A stretch of 64,000 nucleotides of DNA. Source: Erythrophleum ivorense. Lineage: Eukaryota > Streptophyta > Magnoliopsida > Fabales > Fabaceae. This document shows, in pieces, positions 36,301 through 49,066 of this stretch (the stretch's first letter is position 1; each line of letters opens with the position of its first letter). The notes under the pieces were generated by a model. That model saw nothing but the letters and a program-made list of their open reading frames with translations. It made no database searches and was not told where the DNA came from. The position numbers and the translations under genes were made by a program. Location of the stretch: the NCBI GenBank assembly GCA_026724425.1, contig JAIUCV010000005.1, forward strand, positions 37,235,784-37,299,783. Reading direction: 5' to 3'.

Positions 36301-39300
36301 CCAAAGCAAGCACATGAAATATCATTTAGAAAGATAATGCATCATCATGGTACCATGGCTTATAAAATCATGCTAGAATACTTTTCATAGCTTAAAACAT
36401 ACATACACACATTCAAAACAATGTAAGCACACGTCTATACATGAGAGAAGGTGGAGAGAGCTACCTTGCTTGCATTTACATACTTTTCTCTTGAGCCTTA
36501 AATCCTTTCCCTTGACCTCACACACCTAAGAAGGTAGAGATCATTCCTCTTGGCCTAGACACATCATATAAAAACTAATTATACTCTTAAAGCAAAGTCT
36601 AAGGCCACACACTTACTAGAAAGGCTAGGTGACTTATAAGGCTCTTTTATGGTTCCATAATGCACTTAATGAAGCAACCTTTGGAAAACATCATCTTGGC
36701 TCCACTCTATCTATTCATTCATGATTCTTAACTCTATTTAAACTTCTTGGAGTCATCATATAATCAATTCTAGAAGCCTAACTAGGTGTTACTTCTTTAA
36801 GTCATATTATGGAATATATAAGGCCATCTTGCTTCCTATGGCTTCTAAACTTTTTTTAAGGCTTTCTCTCATACTCTCCCATCATACATGATACAAAACT
36901 AAGCTTGGAAGGAATTAAAACACTCCCTAGGTACATGGACTCTCCTTAGCCAAAGCTATGCTTCCATAAGGCACTAATGAAGTTTCCTTGCTTCCTTTGA
37001 TGGGAGAATCATGTAGGAAGCTCTCTTGATATCTTAGGAACTTATATGAACACTTAAATATCATAAAATTTGGCTAGGGTTCATGATAGAGTTCAAGGTG
37101 CAATCAAAACCCTAACTTTTTTATCTTGCAAATTCATGGTTTTTACTTGGATTTTTTTGCATATTTTTAATCTCAACACTCTTTTTCCTAAAAATCACCC
37201 TTGGTTCTACCTAAAACCCAAGCCCTCCTATGACTTCTTGAGTGGGGCGAAATAGGGAGAAGGAGGGGAAGGAAGTAGCTACCATGGGATGGAAGATTTA
37301 CCTTGTTTTTTCTTGTTTTCTTGCTTGATTCTCACTTTCCTTAGTCTGCTCTCTTCAAATCCGAATTTTTCCCTCTTGGTCTGACCTCAAAACAGCACCA
37401 AAAACTTTAAGAAAATCATAAGGAGAAAAGGGAGAAGGAGGAGAAGAGATTTCTTAATAAGAAGACTAGGAAATTTCAAGAATTTCTTACCTTTTCTTGA
37501 AATTTTTCCTTCTCCTTTACCTTGTCCTTGTACGCCTCCTTCCCTTAAGCTTTCTCTGGTTTTTAGGTAGAGCTTGGTCAACCTAAATGAGGGGAAAAGA
37601 AGGATGCCTCATATATATATATGGGTTTAAGAAGGATATTTTTAAAATTTTCATTTTGCCATTCGTTCTTGGTATTTTTGTTTCTAACCCGTTTTAACTC
37701 CCTTTTGAAAACTATCTTTTCCATTATAAAAATTAGGTTTCCAATTTAGTAAAATTCCTTTGGAATCACTCAAATCAGAGTTAAAATGTTCCTGAACAAA
37801 TCCATCAAAGTTTGGATACACTAACGTTAGAAAACATCTACCGAAGGGGCTTTAGCTGTCCCGAGGCTTTCCATGGTTTTCGAGGCCTTTGAGAACCCTA
37901 GAGAACTCAAAACTTTCATTTAAAAAGCCCTTCATACCCAATTCCATACCATACAATCTTTAACACATTATACAAGAAAATCGTATACTTACTGGCGAAA
38001 ATCTTGTCGACAAGGTATTAGAATTTACACTATAGATTACAGGATCTTGTCAACAAGATCTTGGACCAAGGTGACGAGATATTATCTCAGCCCTTAAATT
38101 AACTTAGTCTGCCACCATACTTCATACTCAATATACATTCTAATGGTCACATGACACAATCTCTCATTTTTTAAGAACTGGATATTACACATAATACCAT
38201 CCCGTATATCAAATTCTACCATAATGCATGTACATTGCCACTAATGGTCATATATGGCTATTCTTATACTTTTACACATGGTTCCATCATATCATCATCA
38301 AATACATCATAGGTCTATCATGGTATATATAAAGTATTATATATATACATATGTCAAGATTTCGTACAAAAATGGAATTCTAATACATCATATCATAGTA
38401 TCTATGTCATCTCATGATCTTGGCTTTGGTTTGGTAAACCTAAAATGGTTAGTGGGAGCAAAAGGGTGAGATTCGGGAGAATATCAGTAGCTAATTTCAA
38501 CTAATTTAATACATACAAGAATATCATGAGTATAATGTCATGCATGTGGTGCAAGAATGCAATGCTTATGCCTTATATGAATCAAACACATCATAAATTA
38601 TAAAAACTCATTCATACATAAGTCATGGCATCATCATAAACTTGTTAGGCTTAACTCTTTTCAATCCGAGGGTCAAAGAAAAGATACTACACTCAATTCC
38701 ATACCTTAGAGGAGTTAGAAGCCATCTCATTGCCTTTCATATACATATAGTACACATATAGTTTATATGGAAAACAAAATAAATCATTGCTCATGAAAAC
38801 ATCAAACAACAACATACACAAGCATTTCAACTTATTCAAACACTTAAATGTATATAAGAAAGGGAGATAAAACCACCTTGAAGCTTGTAAGAACCTAATT
38901 AGCCACTAACCTACTTGATTTTAGCTTTTCTCTTGACTTTCCTTCTCTTGACACTTACACTTAAGAGTGGTTGAGTTAGATGGACCTACACATAACAATT
39001 TCAAGACATATTAATCCCATAAGACTCATTCTAGGCTTCATTATCTTTCGTGAATCTCATTAGAACTCAATATGATACATAAAGCTAGTTTTAGGTCCAT
39101 GATGAAGCTACCCTTGGTTCTTGATTTCTCAACCACAAATTCTTGTTTGCTACAAGTCTTATAACTCTCAAGAAACTCATTTGAATTACTACATGTTTGA
39201 TTAGAAGGGTTTAGAACTAACTTACTTTATTAACCTCATTTAAGTCCTTAAAATTTTAACTTTCATTCTAAACCTCCTAAATTCAATCCAATGCTTCTAT

Positions 39301-40588
39301 AATATTTATTCATCAAATCTAAGTCTCTAAATTTATTAAAACTCAAAGAAACACCTCCTAGGTGATCCTTGGATACCTTGGTCGAGACATAGCTTCAAGG
39401 AGAGCAATATGGAATTTTTTTTCTTTTCTTTGAGGATTTAATACTACTCTTATTCCTTGGTTTCTCTAGAGCCCCTAGACATGCTTAATATGGCTTGAAT
39501 TATCCTTTTAAAGTTCCAAAACTCTCAAGGTGTAATTAAAACCTTAATTTTCATATCTTGTTTCATAATACTCCTTTCTTGATCCTAATTGCATAATTCA
39601 ATTTCTCATACTCTAAAACCTTTGGTTCTGCCTTAATACCATCCAAAACATCCTCACACGTCAAGGGCCCTATGGTGGCTGAACAAAAGAAAAAGGGAGA
39701 AGGCCGGAGCAACCATTTTTGTACCTTGTTTCATACATCATGTTAAAGATTTTCAAGAGAAGAATTTAGTGTAAATCTTGGTTTCCTCAAAACCTTTCCT
39801 TCTTCCACAAGTTCAGCCATGAAAATCCTCCTTTTAGAAAACTAAAACCATAAGGAGAGAGGGTTTGAAAAGGAGAATCATCTTAGTAAAAGAAGAGGCA
39901 TGAAAAAAAATGCCAAAATCCATACCTTTTCTTGGTTTGTTTTCCTCCATCCTTCTCCTCTTCCTGGTGCACCTCTTACTACTGGTTCAGATGGTTCAAG
40001 TTCTATTTTAAGGAGTTCAGGTCGTGTTGGACAAATTTAAGAAGGAAAGAGATAAGTTATAACATGTTTCATAATTTCTATTTTGCTGTTCAACTTCATT
40101 TTCCTCTTTTTTGCTCATTTTATCTTCTTTTTTAGAATCACTTTTTTCATATGAAAATTTAGGTCCTCAAGTTTATTAAAAACATAAACTTTCAATTTTA
40201 TGATCTTTGGATCTATTCCAAATCATTCAGTCAAACTTTAGGTCAATTGACAACCTAAAATGCATACTAAAGGAGTTTTAACTATTTTAATGGTTCCTAT
40301 AATTTTTAAGACCTCTGAGAACTTTAGAAAACTGAATTTTATCATTTAAAACTTTCTCTTTTGAATTTCTAAAAAGTTACTTAAAATTGCAAAAAATGTC
40401 ATTACATTTTCAGATAATTTTATTTAACTATTCTGGCTATGGTTTTGGGACATTTTTAACTTAGTATCTTTGTTCTTAGATACTTAGAATATTATTCTAA
40501 TTTTGTCCAGTCTCTAATCCTTTGATCCTAAGGTCTTCCTTTCATAATTCATCAGTTGCAGTTCAATTGAAAAAGAGCGGGTATTACA
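33332..40588 (-). mobile_element. Third giant LTR-like family, split by a nested LTR; left end unresolved
   Basis: The segments 33400s-34457 and 38195-40588 are joined by the CATAA target site of the nested unit. Together they align with 41408-44487 (for example the interval near 33640-33780 with 41550-41700, and 40120-40330 with 44060-44220). The right end is GGGTATTACA (40579-40588). The left border could not be fixed. No coding domain. Confidence 0.6.
34463..38189 (-). mobile_element. Solo LTR, box-less 3.7-kb group, nested, TSD CATAA
   Basis: The plus strand begins TGTAACACC and ends GGATATTACA, flanked by perfect CATAA copies (34458-34462 and 38190-38194). Length is 3727 bases, only 15 bases different from 4779-8520, with which it is colinear. 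No gag/pol. Frames such as 35511-35846 lie within repeat sequence shared with the other copy and show no domain. Confidence 0.9.
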
Positions 40589-40881
40589 TGGATTTACAAT
40601 TGTTGTTGAAGTGTAGGACCCAAGCCATTATGCATTAGCCACTTGTCTACTTTGTAATAAATTGAGTGCTATAACGTGGGAGATAGTTGTGATTTGGCTT
40701 TATTTTATTGGATAGTGTATAGATGATGTGAAACACTATGTACAAAGATGAATTTCTCTAAAACAAATGTAATCATACATGAGTTTAGTTTTTATTGGCC
40801 AAAAAAATGTGAAGTTAGCTCTATTTACTTATAAGAAGACCAATAATTTGGTAAGGTGGATCCTCTACTGTGCTTAAGCAA
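40589..40881. other. Short unassigned stretch
   Basis: Between the LTR end at 40588 and the MITE. ACGTGGGAGATAGTTG near 40675 resembles a polypurine tract/LTR junction of a copia element in plus orientation, but nothing else supports that. Confidence 0.25.
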
Positions 40882-41103
40882 CTATAAAGGTGCAGTTAAG
40901 CCAAAAATTGGCCCTCTATTTTTGGTTTAAGGGTTTATAAAATTTAAGTATGAAGATAAAAAGCATATTTAAAATTTTAAAATATAATTTTTCCTCACAG
41001 CCTCTCAATTACACTTTTTACCTCCATACCTAAATTTTATAAACCCCTAGACTTAAAAAAAAATTAAAAAAGGCCAATTTTTGGCCTAACTGCATCTCTA
41101 CAG
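40882..41103. mobile_element. Foldback MITE with ~100-base inverted arms
   Basis: The left arm CTATAAAGGTGCAGTTAAGC pairs with the right arm, whose complement reads CTGTAGAGATGCAGTTAGGC. Pairing continues through AAAAATTGGCC and GGGTTTATAAAATTTA. About 220 bases, no coding capacity, no convincing TSD. It sits at the truncated 3' end of the copia element. Confidence 0.75.
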
Positions 41104-41402
41104 TCATTTAAAGGTATCTTATAACCTTTTTCACAACTTTCCAATGGTTAGTACCTACATTACTTTGATATCTTCCTAATATACCTATAGCAAAAGCTAT
41201 ATTAAGCTTTGTATAGACATGTGAATACAAAAGGCTTCCAACTATTAAAGTATAGGGAACATCCTCCATCTATTTTCTTTCTAACTCATTATTAGGAAAA
41301 TAAAATAGACTAAATTTATCCCCTCTGTAATACATTAAGTGAACGATTTTTCATTCTAAATTGTTCAAGAAGTTTATTTATATAAGTTTCTTATGAAAGT
41401 CC
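41104..41402 (-). pseudogene. Copia reverse transcriptase/RNase H junction, decayed
   Basis: Minus-strand translation gives ETYINKLLEQFRMKN, VPYTLIVGSLLYSHVYTK and NIAFAIGILGRYQSN, which match the conserved copia blocks around GSLMY..RPDIAFAVG..GRYQSNPG. It is broken by stops and frameshifts. It continues the reverse transcriptase at 44493 once the LTR at 41408-44487 is removed. The RNase H core is missing beyond the MITE. Confidence 0.8.
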
Positions 41403-41407
41403 TAAGA

Positions 41408-44400
41408 TAAAAGTGTGATAACTAGCTCTACTTAGTTGTTTCTTTTTCATCTATCATCAAATGCAATAAAAATCACCGCAATAATACTTTTAACAGCAAT
41501 TTTTAACCATTCAATACGATAAATGAACTTAAAAGTGCTAAAAATAGACTTTCTTTCCTTTTTCTATTCATAATTTTCATGCACACATTTGTTTTCACCC
41601 ATATAATCATAATACTAGTCTCATTTGCATAATGGAGTTATATAGCCTATTTTACCCTTTTGACATATTAAGGTCCTAACTTCAAAAATGTATAACTTTG
41701 ACTGCATAATTTCAATTTACACCAATTAGGTGCCTAAAGAAATTTTATGATCTAAACTTTACACTGTAAAAATTTCAAGTTGAACTAAATCCATTTAACC
41801 TTGTAAGAACCATAAAATCCACAAGCTAGATAGTATGAACAATAACTTATATTTGACAAATTTTTTGGGCCAATTTTGGAAATCCATTTTGGATATTCTA
41901 TAGGGTTTAGCAAGATACAAAACTTTAACTTATTAGAAAGCTCTATATCTCCCCTAATTGCCTGCAAAATTTTAGCCCCAAACTAAATCATTTGGATTGT
42001 TAAGAGTAATGTTACATTTTATGACTCATTTGGATCAAATTTTTGTTCCAAAGTAGTTCAATTGAACTCCAAAATGTAATCTCTTCCTTTAAGCAAAATC
42101 CAATCCACTCATACATCATTTCTATAGGGGCCAATACATGAAATATGGCTAGTTATTAAAAATTACTACCCCACACCTAAGCATGTACATTGAACCAATG
42201 ACCTCTTATATATAAAAACATGTTCCAATTTTGTATTTCTACATCAAAGTGCAATGCATTCATAGTCTCAATCTTGTACATGGAATACTATTACATATCA
42301 TCATGTTATATATCATGTTTCACTACTATTTTGTTCTGTAATATACATCAAAACTAACATATACAAAAAAGATGTCCTATTACACATCAAAAGCTCAAAT
42401 ATTCTCTGTTCCTTTTCTTTGCTAGTTGTAACTGTCATGGTTAGTGAGAGATAAAGATGGTAAGATTCTTGGGAGAATTTTAGCAGTCACACTCATTTTA
42501 AATCAATGTACATAATGGATAACTAGGAGGAAATGCAAGCATGTATGGCCAATACACAAAAGCAACTTAAACATGAAATTGGCACGAAACTATTGTACTC
42601 ATGTAGCCATGGCATACTATCTAGGTTCATCTTTGGGCTAGGGAAAAACTATTTTACTCAACTCCCCACCATCTCACATTAAGAACCCAAGCTTAACTCA
42701 TATATGCATAAAAAATGTCATACTAAGATGCTAATTCAAAACATACTTACACAATTAGTAAATAACTAATACATATAAATATCTCGACTCAAAAATATCC
42801 AAGTGCATACAAGAAAGGAAAAATGAGCTACTTTTAGAAGCTAGGAATCTTGATGCACCATTAACCCACTTGTTCCTTTCCTTTTCTTTGTTCTTTCTTG
42901 GGTTGGCACACATACAAAGATGGACTTGCACTAGTTTAGCCTATATGTCAATTTAAATGTAAAGCAACTCATTATAATTTATCTCATTATTAAATAGGCC
43001 TATTAGAACTTAAAATGTGAACTTAAGTTATTTTAAGCTCTTTAAGTAGCAATTCTCATAATTCAACTTCTAGGCTTCAAGATCTCACTTTACATGAGCC
43101 ATATGACTCTAATTAAACTTATTAGGGTCATCATATATAAGCTCAAACATGTCTAATATCAAGTTACTTTACTAAGCCCTTTTTGAACCTTGATTTTTCA
43201 CTTTTCAAAATAAGGCTCCTAAATTCATACCAATAGTTCCATTAATGTTCATAGTTCATATCTAAACTACTCATAACTTTAAAATCCATAAAACCACTTC
43301 TTAGGTGCTACTTCTTTTTCATGGCCAGGACACACTCACACACCATACATTAAATTTTTGCCATTTTTTATGGGAAATTTGGAGGATATGGAATATCTAT
43401 CATTCATTTCTAGTTCAAGTATCATCTTAGAGAATTCAAATTATTGTCCTAGAGTTTTACATCTTCCATAGTTTATTTAAAACCCTAGGTGGCCCTATCT
43501 TGCTTTCTATGGCTTTTCTTATAATTCTCTATATAATCTTACTCTTCTCCCTTTTAGACCCCTATTTATATCAAGTTTTTATCAAAAACAAGCTTGTTCC
43601 TCTCTTTCTCTCTCAAGGTTTCAACTATAGGAGAAGAAGAAGTTCAAGAAAATAACAAGTTTTTAGCTTGCTGCATACCTTAATAGAAAGCTCTTTGGAT
43701 GGTGATTCTTGTGCTATAATTGGTCACTTCGAATCTCTTCTTTTCTTCAAGAGATCAGCCACAGAGATCCTCCTTTCAAGAAACTAAAATCATCATTAGA
43801 AAGAGCTTAAAGAGGAGAAGAGACTTTCTAACTGGCATAGCATGAAATTGTGCATATATCCTCACCTATTTGGCTTCTTATTCCCTCCTCTTTCCTCCTC
43901 TTTCTCACACTATTAGAAACCTAAATCAAAGCTAAATATGTCAATTCCAAGATGATGAAGTAGCTAGCATGACTTAGGTAAGGAGAAAGGAAGATATTTT
44001 AAAACAATTTTAAAATTTTCATTTACATCTCTTCACTTTGACCTTTCTGTTTGAACTCATTTTTAATCATTTTTTAAAATCTTCTTTTTCATACTAATTT
44101 TTAGACTCTCTACTTTATTAAAAATATATGCTTTGAAATTTCTAGGATTTAAAATAGTCAAGAAAAGTCCAATAAAAAATATTGCTACTAAGAACCATGA
44201 TTTGTATGCCTTCAGGGATTTAACTATTATGAACTCATTTGGTTAATTTACTAATCTTATTTATCATATTATGATGAGGAATATGAGTATCTCAACTTAA
44301 ATCTCATGATATTTGAATCCTTGACTTTTCTTGCTTTTCAATTAGATTGGTCCTTTTTCCTTTTGTTTTACGTCTTTTGCTCTTTTAGCATTTTCCTTTA

Positions 44401-44487
44401 ATTTCCTCTCAGCCTCTAGTCCCTCATTATCATGCCAATTTACTTATCTTTTGATGTCTAAAAATTTAGAAAATATTGGGTGTGACA
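41408..44487 (-). mobile_element. Giant LTR-like insertion in copia reverse transcriptase, TSD TAAGA
   Basis: TAAGA occurs at 41403-41407 and 44488-44492. Removing the insert and one copy rejoins the copia reading ..KKQILG / LGLS.ETYINK. The right end TTGGGTGTGACA is canonical (minus-strand TGTCACACCC). The left end reads TAAAAGTGTGATAAC rather than starting TG, so a few bases are altered or added. It aligns with 33400s-34457 plus 38195-40588. No coding domains. Confidence 0.75.
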
Positions 44488-44492
44488 TAAGA

Positions 44493-45180
44493 TGCCCTAG
44501 TATTTGTTTTTTATAGATCCTGATGCCAATGATATAAAATGTTTCACCTATATCTTTCATTTCAAAATTCTTGAATAAGAACTATTTTACCTTATGTTAT
44601 AATCCTAAGTCACTTGAAGCAAGTAATATGTTATCTATATTTAAGACCAAGAATATGATCTTACTCCTATTGACTTTATAGGATATACATTGATCCATAA
44701 TATTTTTAATAAAACCAAAAGATGTGATTATAGAAGGGAATTTTAGATACCATTGTTGTAAGGCCTACTTAAGTCCATAAATTGACTTTTTAATAAATAC
44801 ACAAAATTTTTACTAGATTTAAGGTGAAACCCTCAGACTATTTTATATATACCTCTTCTTGAAGATTACCATTAAAGAAAGCAATCTTAACATTCATTTG
44901 GTGTAATTTTAAGTCAAAATAGGCTATTAACACCATGATAATATAGAAGGAGTCTTTCTTTGATACAAGAGAGGAAGACTCTTTATAATCAATTCTTTCT
45001 TTATAGATAATGCCCTTAGTAACTAACATTGTCTTGTAGTGTTCAATGTTCCCTAGTGAATCTCTTTTAGTCTTAAAGACTCACTCATAGCCAATTGCTT
45101 TACCCTATTAGGTAACTCTACAAAGTTTTAAACATTATTGTTTGTCATGGATTCCATTTCATCAATCATGGCATCATCCA
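44493..45180 (-). pseudogene. Copia reverse transcriptase, decayed
   Basis: Minus-strand peptides LVTKGIIYKERIDYKESSSL, MNVKIAFFNGNLQEEVYIK, IIFLVLNIDNILLASSDLG and NFEMKDIGETFYIIGIRI match, in order, copia blocks of the types DVKTAFLNGDL, YVDDILLAS and KDLGEA..LGI. The catalytic Asp residues are gone (N in MNVKIAF; NIDN for the usual YVDD) and there are stops. Inactive. Confidence 0.85.
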
Positions 45181-46079
45181 CAATTTAGAATTATCACCAT
45201 TCATCACCTGAGAAAACATTACTGAGTTACTCTAAACACTTATGTCATAGTTATACTCAGTAAGATACACCATGTAATCATTAGGTATTGCTAACCTCCT
45301 AGTCTTAGTCGATCTCCTTAGTTCAGTCTATTAAGAAGGTTGAGGTTGCTCAACAAGAGTATCTTTTACCATTGGTTAGGATGCCTTTTCTACATTATTA
45401 GGTCCCTCATCATGAATGGTAAGACATTCAGGATGAATATACTTCTAATTTCTGGATTGATCAACTAGTATTTTAGAAATTTCATTATATTCTACATTCA
45501 CCCTAATAAAATGGGGGTCTTGTAGAAACAATGTTTCACCATACCTAGTAAAGGTAGTTTTCTATATATGATCATCCTTAGTGACTAAGTCATGCAGTTG
45601 ATCACTCCTACAAATTATATAATTTTAAAAAAAATGGCATTCTTAGATTCAACAAATCTCATTAAATATGAAGGATAATACAATTTATATCTGTTTGACT
45701 TTTTTACATAACCAACAAAATATACAATAATAATCTTTAGGTCTAACTTCCTTTTATGGAGGTTATACACTCTTACCTCTACAAGATAGCTCTATACATG
45801 TGTATGATTTATGTTGGATTTCCAACCTTTCTAGATTTCAAATGGTGTCTTAGGCACAACCTTTTATGGAACCCTATTTAAGATATATATTGTTGTCTTG
45901 AGTACATTTTTTCATAAAGAAACAAGAAGCTTCGAGTTATTAAGCAGACTCCTCGCCATATTCAGTAGTGTCTTATTCCTTCTTTTAGTCACACCATTTA
46001 TATCAAGTGAGCTAGGCATGGTGTATTATATAAATATACAATGCTCCTAAAAGAATTTAGCAAATGGACTTAATGTCTA

Positions 46080-46720
46080 TCCACTACAAGTGTACTTGCC
46101 ATACTATCCACCTCCCTTATTAGATCTTACAATCTTGATTTGTTTACCAATTTGTTTTACTACCTCTATTTTATATTCCGTAAAGGCATCTAATGCCTCA
46201 TTTTTATTATAAAGCAAGTATATGTATATATAATATGAGAAATCATCTATAAATGAGATGAAATACTTCTGACCATTAGAACACATATTAGGTCAACATA
46301 TATTAGTATGTATAATCTCTAGTAACTGAAAACTTCTTTTAACCCTTTTATATGACTTATTGGTCAGCTTACCCTTAATGCAGTCCACACATGAACCAAA
46401 ATTCACAAAGTCTAGGGATTGAAAAACCTCATCTTTTACTAATTTTTTAATTCTATCTATGGAAATATTTCATAATCTCTTATGCCACAAGCTAGTATAG
46501 TTCTCGTTCATGACACATCTTTTAATTCCAAAATTATCATGCATAATAACATAAGTAGTAAGGACATCATTAATTGTATGAAGCTTAAACAAACCATCAG
46601 ACATAGAAATCTTTCTAATAGGAATATAATCTTTAAATAAATTAAAATTTGTTCTAGAAATATTCAAAGAAAGTCCTAATGGAATCAATTTTGAAACTAA
46701 AATCAAATTCCTAAAAAAAC
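46080..46720 (-). pseudogene. Copia GAG-pre-integrase and integrase core, decayed
   Basis: The peptide YTSLWHKRL, then FGSCVDCIKGKLTNK (HHCC zinc region with the second Cys pair kept), then KYFISFIDDFSYYIYIYLLY (the integrase FIDDYSRY..VY block with the first catalytic Asp kept) and KIVRSNKGGG (second catalytic Asp of RSDRGGE changed to Asn). Frames are broken by stops. The order gag-integrase-reverse transcriptase on the minus strand is diagnostic of Ty1-copia. Confidence 0.85.
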
Positions 46721-46989
46721 TAAGAGCACAAAATGTCTATTTTAAACAAAATAAATATCCAATAGACAAAAAGTCATAAATGTTCTTATAATTTCCTCAT
46801 TTGAGCTAGTCCCAATACCTAGAAAATTTTTTGCTTACTAGGACATGAATTCCTAATACTGAAAATACTTTGCATAGTATTTGAGATATGAATTGTTGAT
46901 CCAATACCAATCCATCATTTGTCTTGACATGTATTAACTAAATGAGGTTTAAAACATACATGGGATAGATGTATATCATTATTAACAAC

Positions 46990-47780
46990 CAAGCATTTTG
47001 TTTAAGGCAATCTTTCCTCATGTACCCTTTCTTCTTATGGAAGAAGTACTTTGTTGCATCCTTATTCAAGATGCGGATAGGAGTAATGCCTTTCTTCTTG
47101 CCCTTTCCTTTTTGGCCTTTCTTTTTAGAGCCACTTGCCAAATAAACCTCAAAAAGTTCACCACCTCTCTTAATTATAAGGCTATATTCCTCTTACATGC
47201 ACATGGATAGCAGTTCATCCATCATCCACCTCTCCTTATACGTGTTATAGGAAATCTTAAAGGTTACATGATAGGAAGGCAGTGAACTGAGAATCAATTG
47301 CACCAAAAAGGGTTAATTCAACTCCATCCTAAGGGATCTTAGTTGAGACACTAGATCCCTCATCTGCATTATATGTTGTGTTACCTCTCTTATGCCAATC
47401 AACTTTATAGTGCACAATTAAGCAATTAGGATATCCACCAGTGACTTGTCAAATGAAGCAAATTGCATATCCATGGCGTCAAATATTTCTTAACCATACA
47501 GGCACTCAACAATGGACCCACAAATGTCACTCTTGATGTGTTGTTTGATTATTATTATGTTGAGGCAATTAGATCACACTCAATTTTCATACAACACTTA
47601 TGTGTCTTTATCTTTATCATCTGTAGGTACCAATGGCTTATCCACGTGAATAGCATAATCATAGTTAAGACACCCTAATTGAATGAATGCATCCTCCTTC
47701 TAGGCCTTATAGTTGCTTCCATCCAAAATAATTTTGTTGTTGTTATCTACTAACAACAGAGATGTTGAATAAGCTTCAAG
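46990..47780 (-). pseudogene. Copia gag (UBN2-type) with zinc knuckle, decayed
   Basis: Minus-strand reading gives NNNKIILDGSNYKA near 47690-47760, a central gag stretch (MQMRDLVSQLRSLRMELN, LILSSLPSYHVTFKISYNT), a Lys/Gly-rich basic tract and YFFHKKKGYMRKDC. The last is a damaged CCHC knuckle in which the first two Cys are lost (F and Y/H in their place). Several stops. Inactive. Confidence 0.8.
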
Positions 47781-49051
47781 GTAATTTCAATCATTAGTAA
47801 CCCTTACTTAAACATTATAAGACAATTAATCTCCACATTTTTCATAAATAGATGCTTATCAATACAAATCATACTAAATATAAATATTGTATCACTAACC
47901 CTATGGACAAAGAAATTAGCATAATATATATTTATGTGTCATTTATGATGAAACTATAATACATTCACGTTCCCTAATACTTATAGGCTACTTAGAAAAC
48001 ACAAAACAATGTCTATTCTATCATAATTAGGCAAGTAGTTATAATTATCGGTTAAGATATATTATAGCTTCATATTTAATTAGAATTGATATTTTAAATC
48101 CATATGTGATCTCTAAAATTAAACCAAGAATACATGTATACACTTATAAAGGATATTGTGGCTACTCCTTAATTTATACATATTAATTATAAAACATCTT
48201 ACTTCATTATGTGCATTTTATATCCTTATATAAGCATTAATTAATTTTATCCTAATGAGAATTTATTTAATTAATTATTCAACTAAATTTTATGTGATTA
48301 ACTTAATAAAAATTCTCCCTTTATAATTATCTCTTAGATGTGGTAAAAGTTTTGCCTAAAACAATTCCATACAATTTAGACAAAATTATACAACTCTAAA
48401 TTAATTTTACAAGGTCCAAAATGTGCCATAAATGCATAAAATAAATTTTCTATAACTTAGACAAATTAAATAGTACTAATAATAATTTTTCAAAATTTCT
48501 AACATGTCAAAATTGCCAAAAAATTTCTCATAATTTAAAAAAATTAATTAGCACTTAGTAATAATTTGTTTATAGTTTATTTTGATCTAAAAAGTAAAGA
48601 AAAAAATTAAAATAACCCATAAGGTCCAAAAATAAATTGTGAATTAATAAAAATTTAGCTTTAAAACAATAATGGCCAAACTTCCTAAGGGCCTGAAAAC
48701 CATTTTCATTGAAAAAGGGCGTTTTAGCCACCAAAAATTAGCCAAAGGCCCACAACCCAAATGCCCTACCATTTTTAATACTTCTATATACATCCAAAAT
48801 TTTTAAAGATAGAAGCTCAAAAACACCTTGGCCTAGCACCTCCAATAAATGAAATGATGCATTTTATTAAATGGGTCAAAACAACATGTCATCCACAATA
48901 TGTCCAAAACACCATGTCATTTTAGCCAAAAACCAAAATGACATGCTATCGTCCCCTACATTTTATACAAGAAATTTTTCAAATTTTTCTACTTTTGTGA
49001 AATAGGGTTCATAAAAAGTCTCAATAAACCAGCAGACGTAATTAGAGTTAA
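47781..49051 (-). other. Non-coding interval between copia gag and primer-binding site
   Basis: About 1.3 kb, AT-rich with no domain. This is longer than a usual copia leader, so it may hold an unrecognised insertion. Confidence 0.35.
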
Positions 49052-49066
49052 GGCTCTAATATCACA
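49052..49066 (-). other. Copia primer-binding site (tRNA-Met type)
   Basis: The minus strand directly after the LTR end reads TGTGATATTAGAGCC. TGATATTAGAGC differs by two bases from the TGGTATCAGAGC consensus for initiator tRNA-Met. Confidence 0.7.

Noticed and set aside
30438..40593. TGGAT at 30438-30442 as partner of TGGAT at 40589-40593 for the third LTR family
   Set aside because: The sequence after the left TGGAT starts GCTATC, not TG, and does not match the other copy's terminus. The coincidence was not strong enough to set the border.
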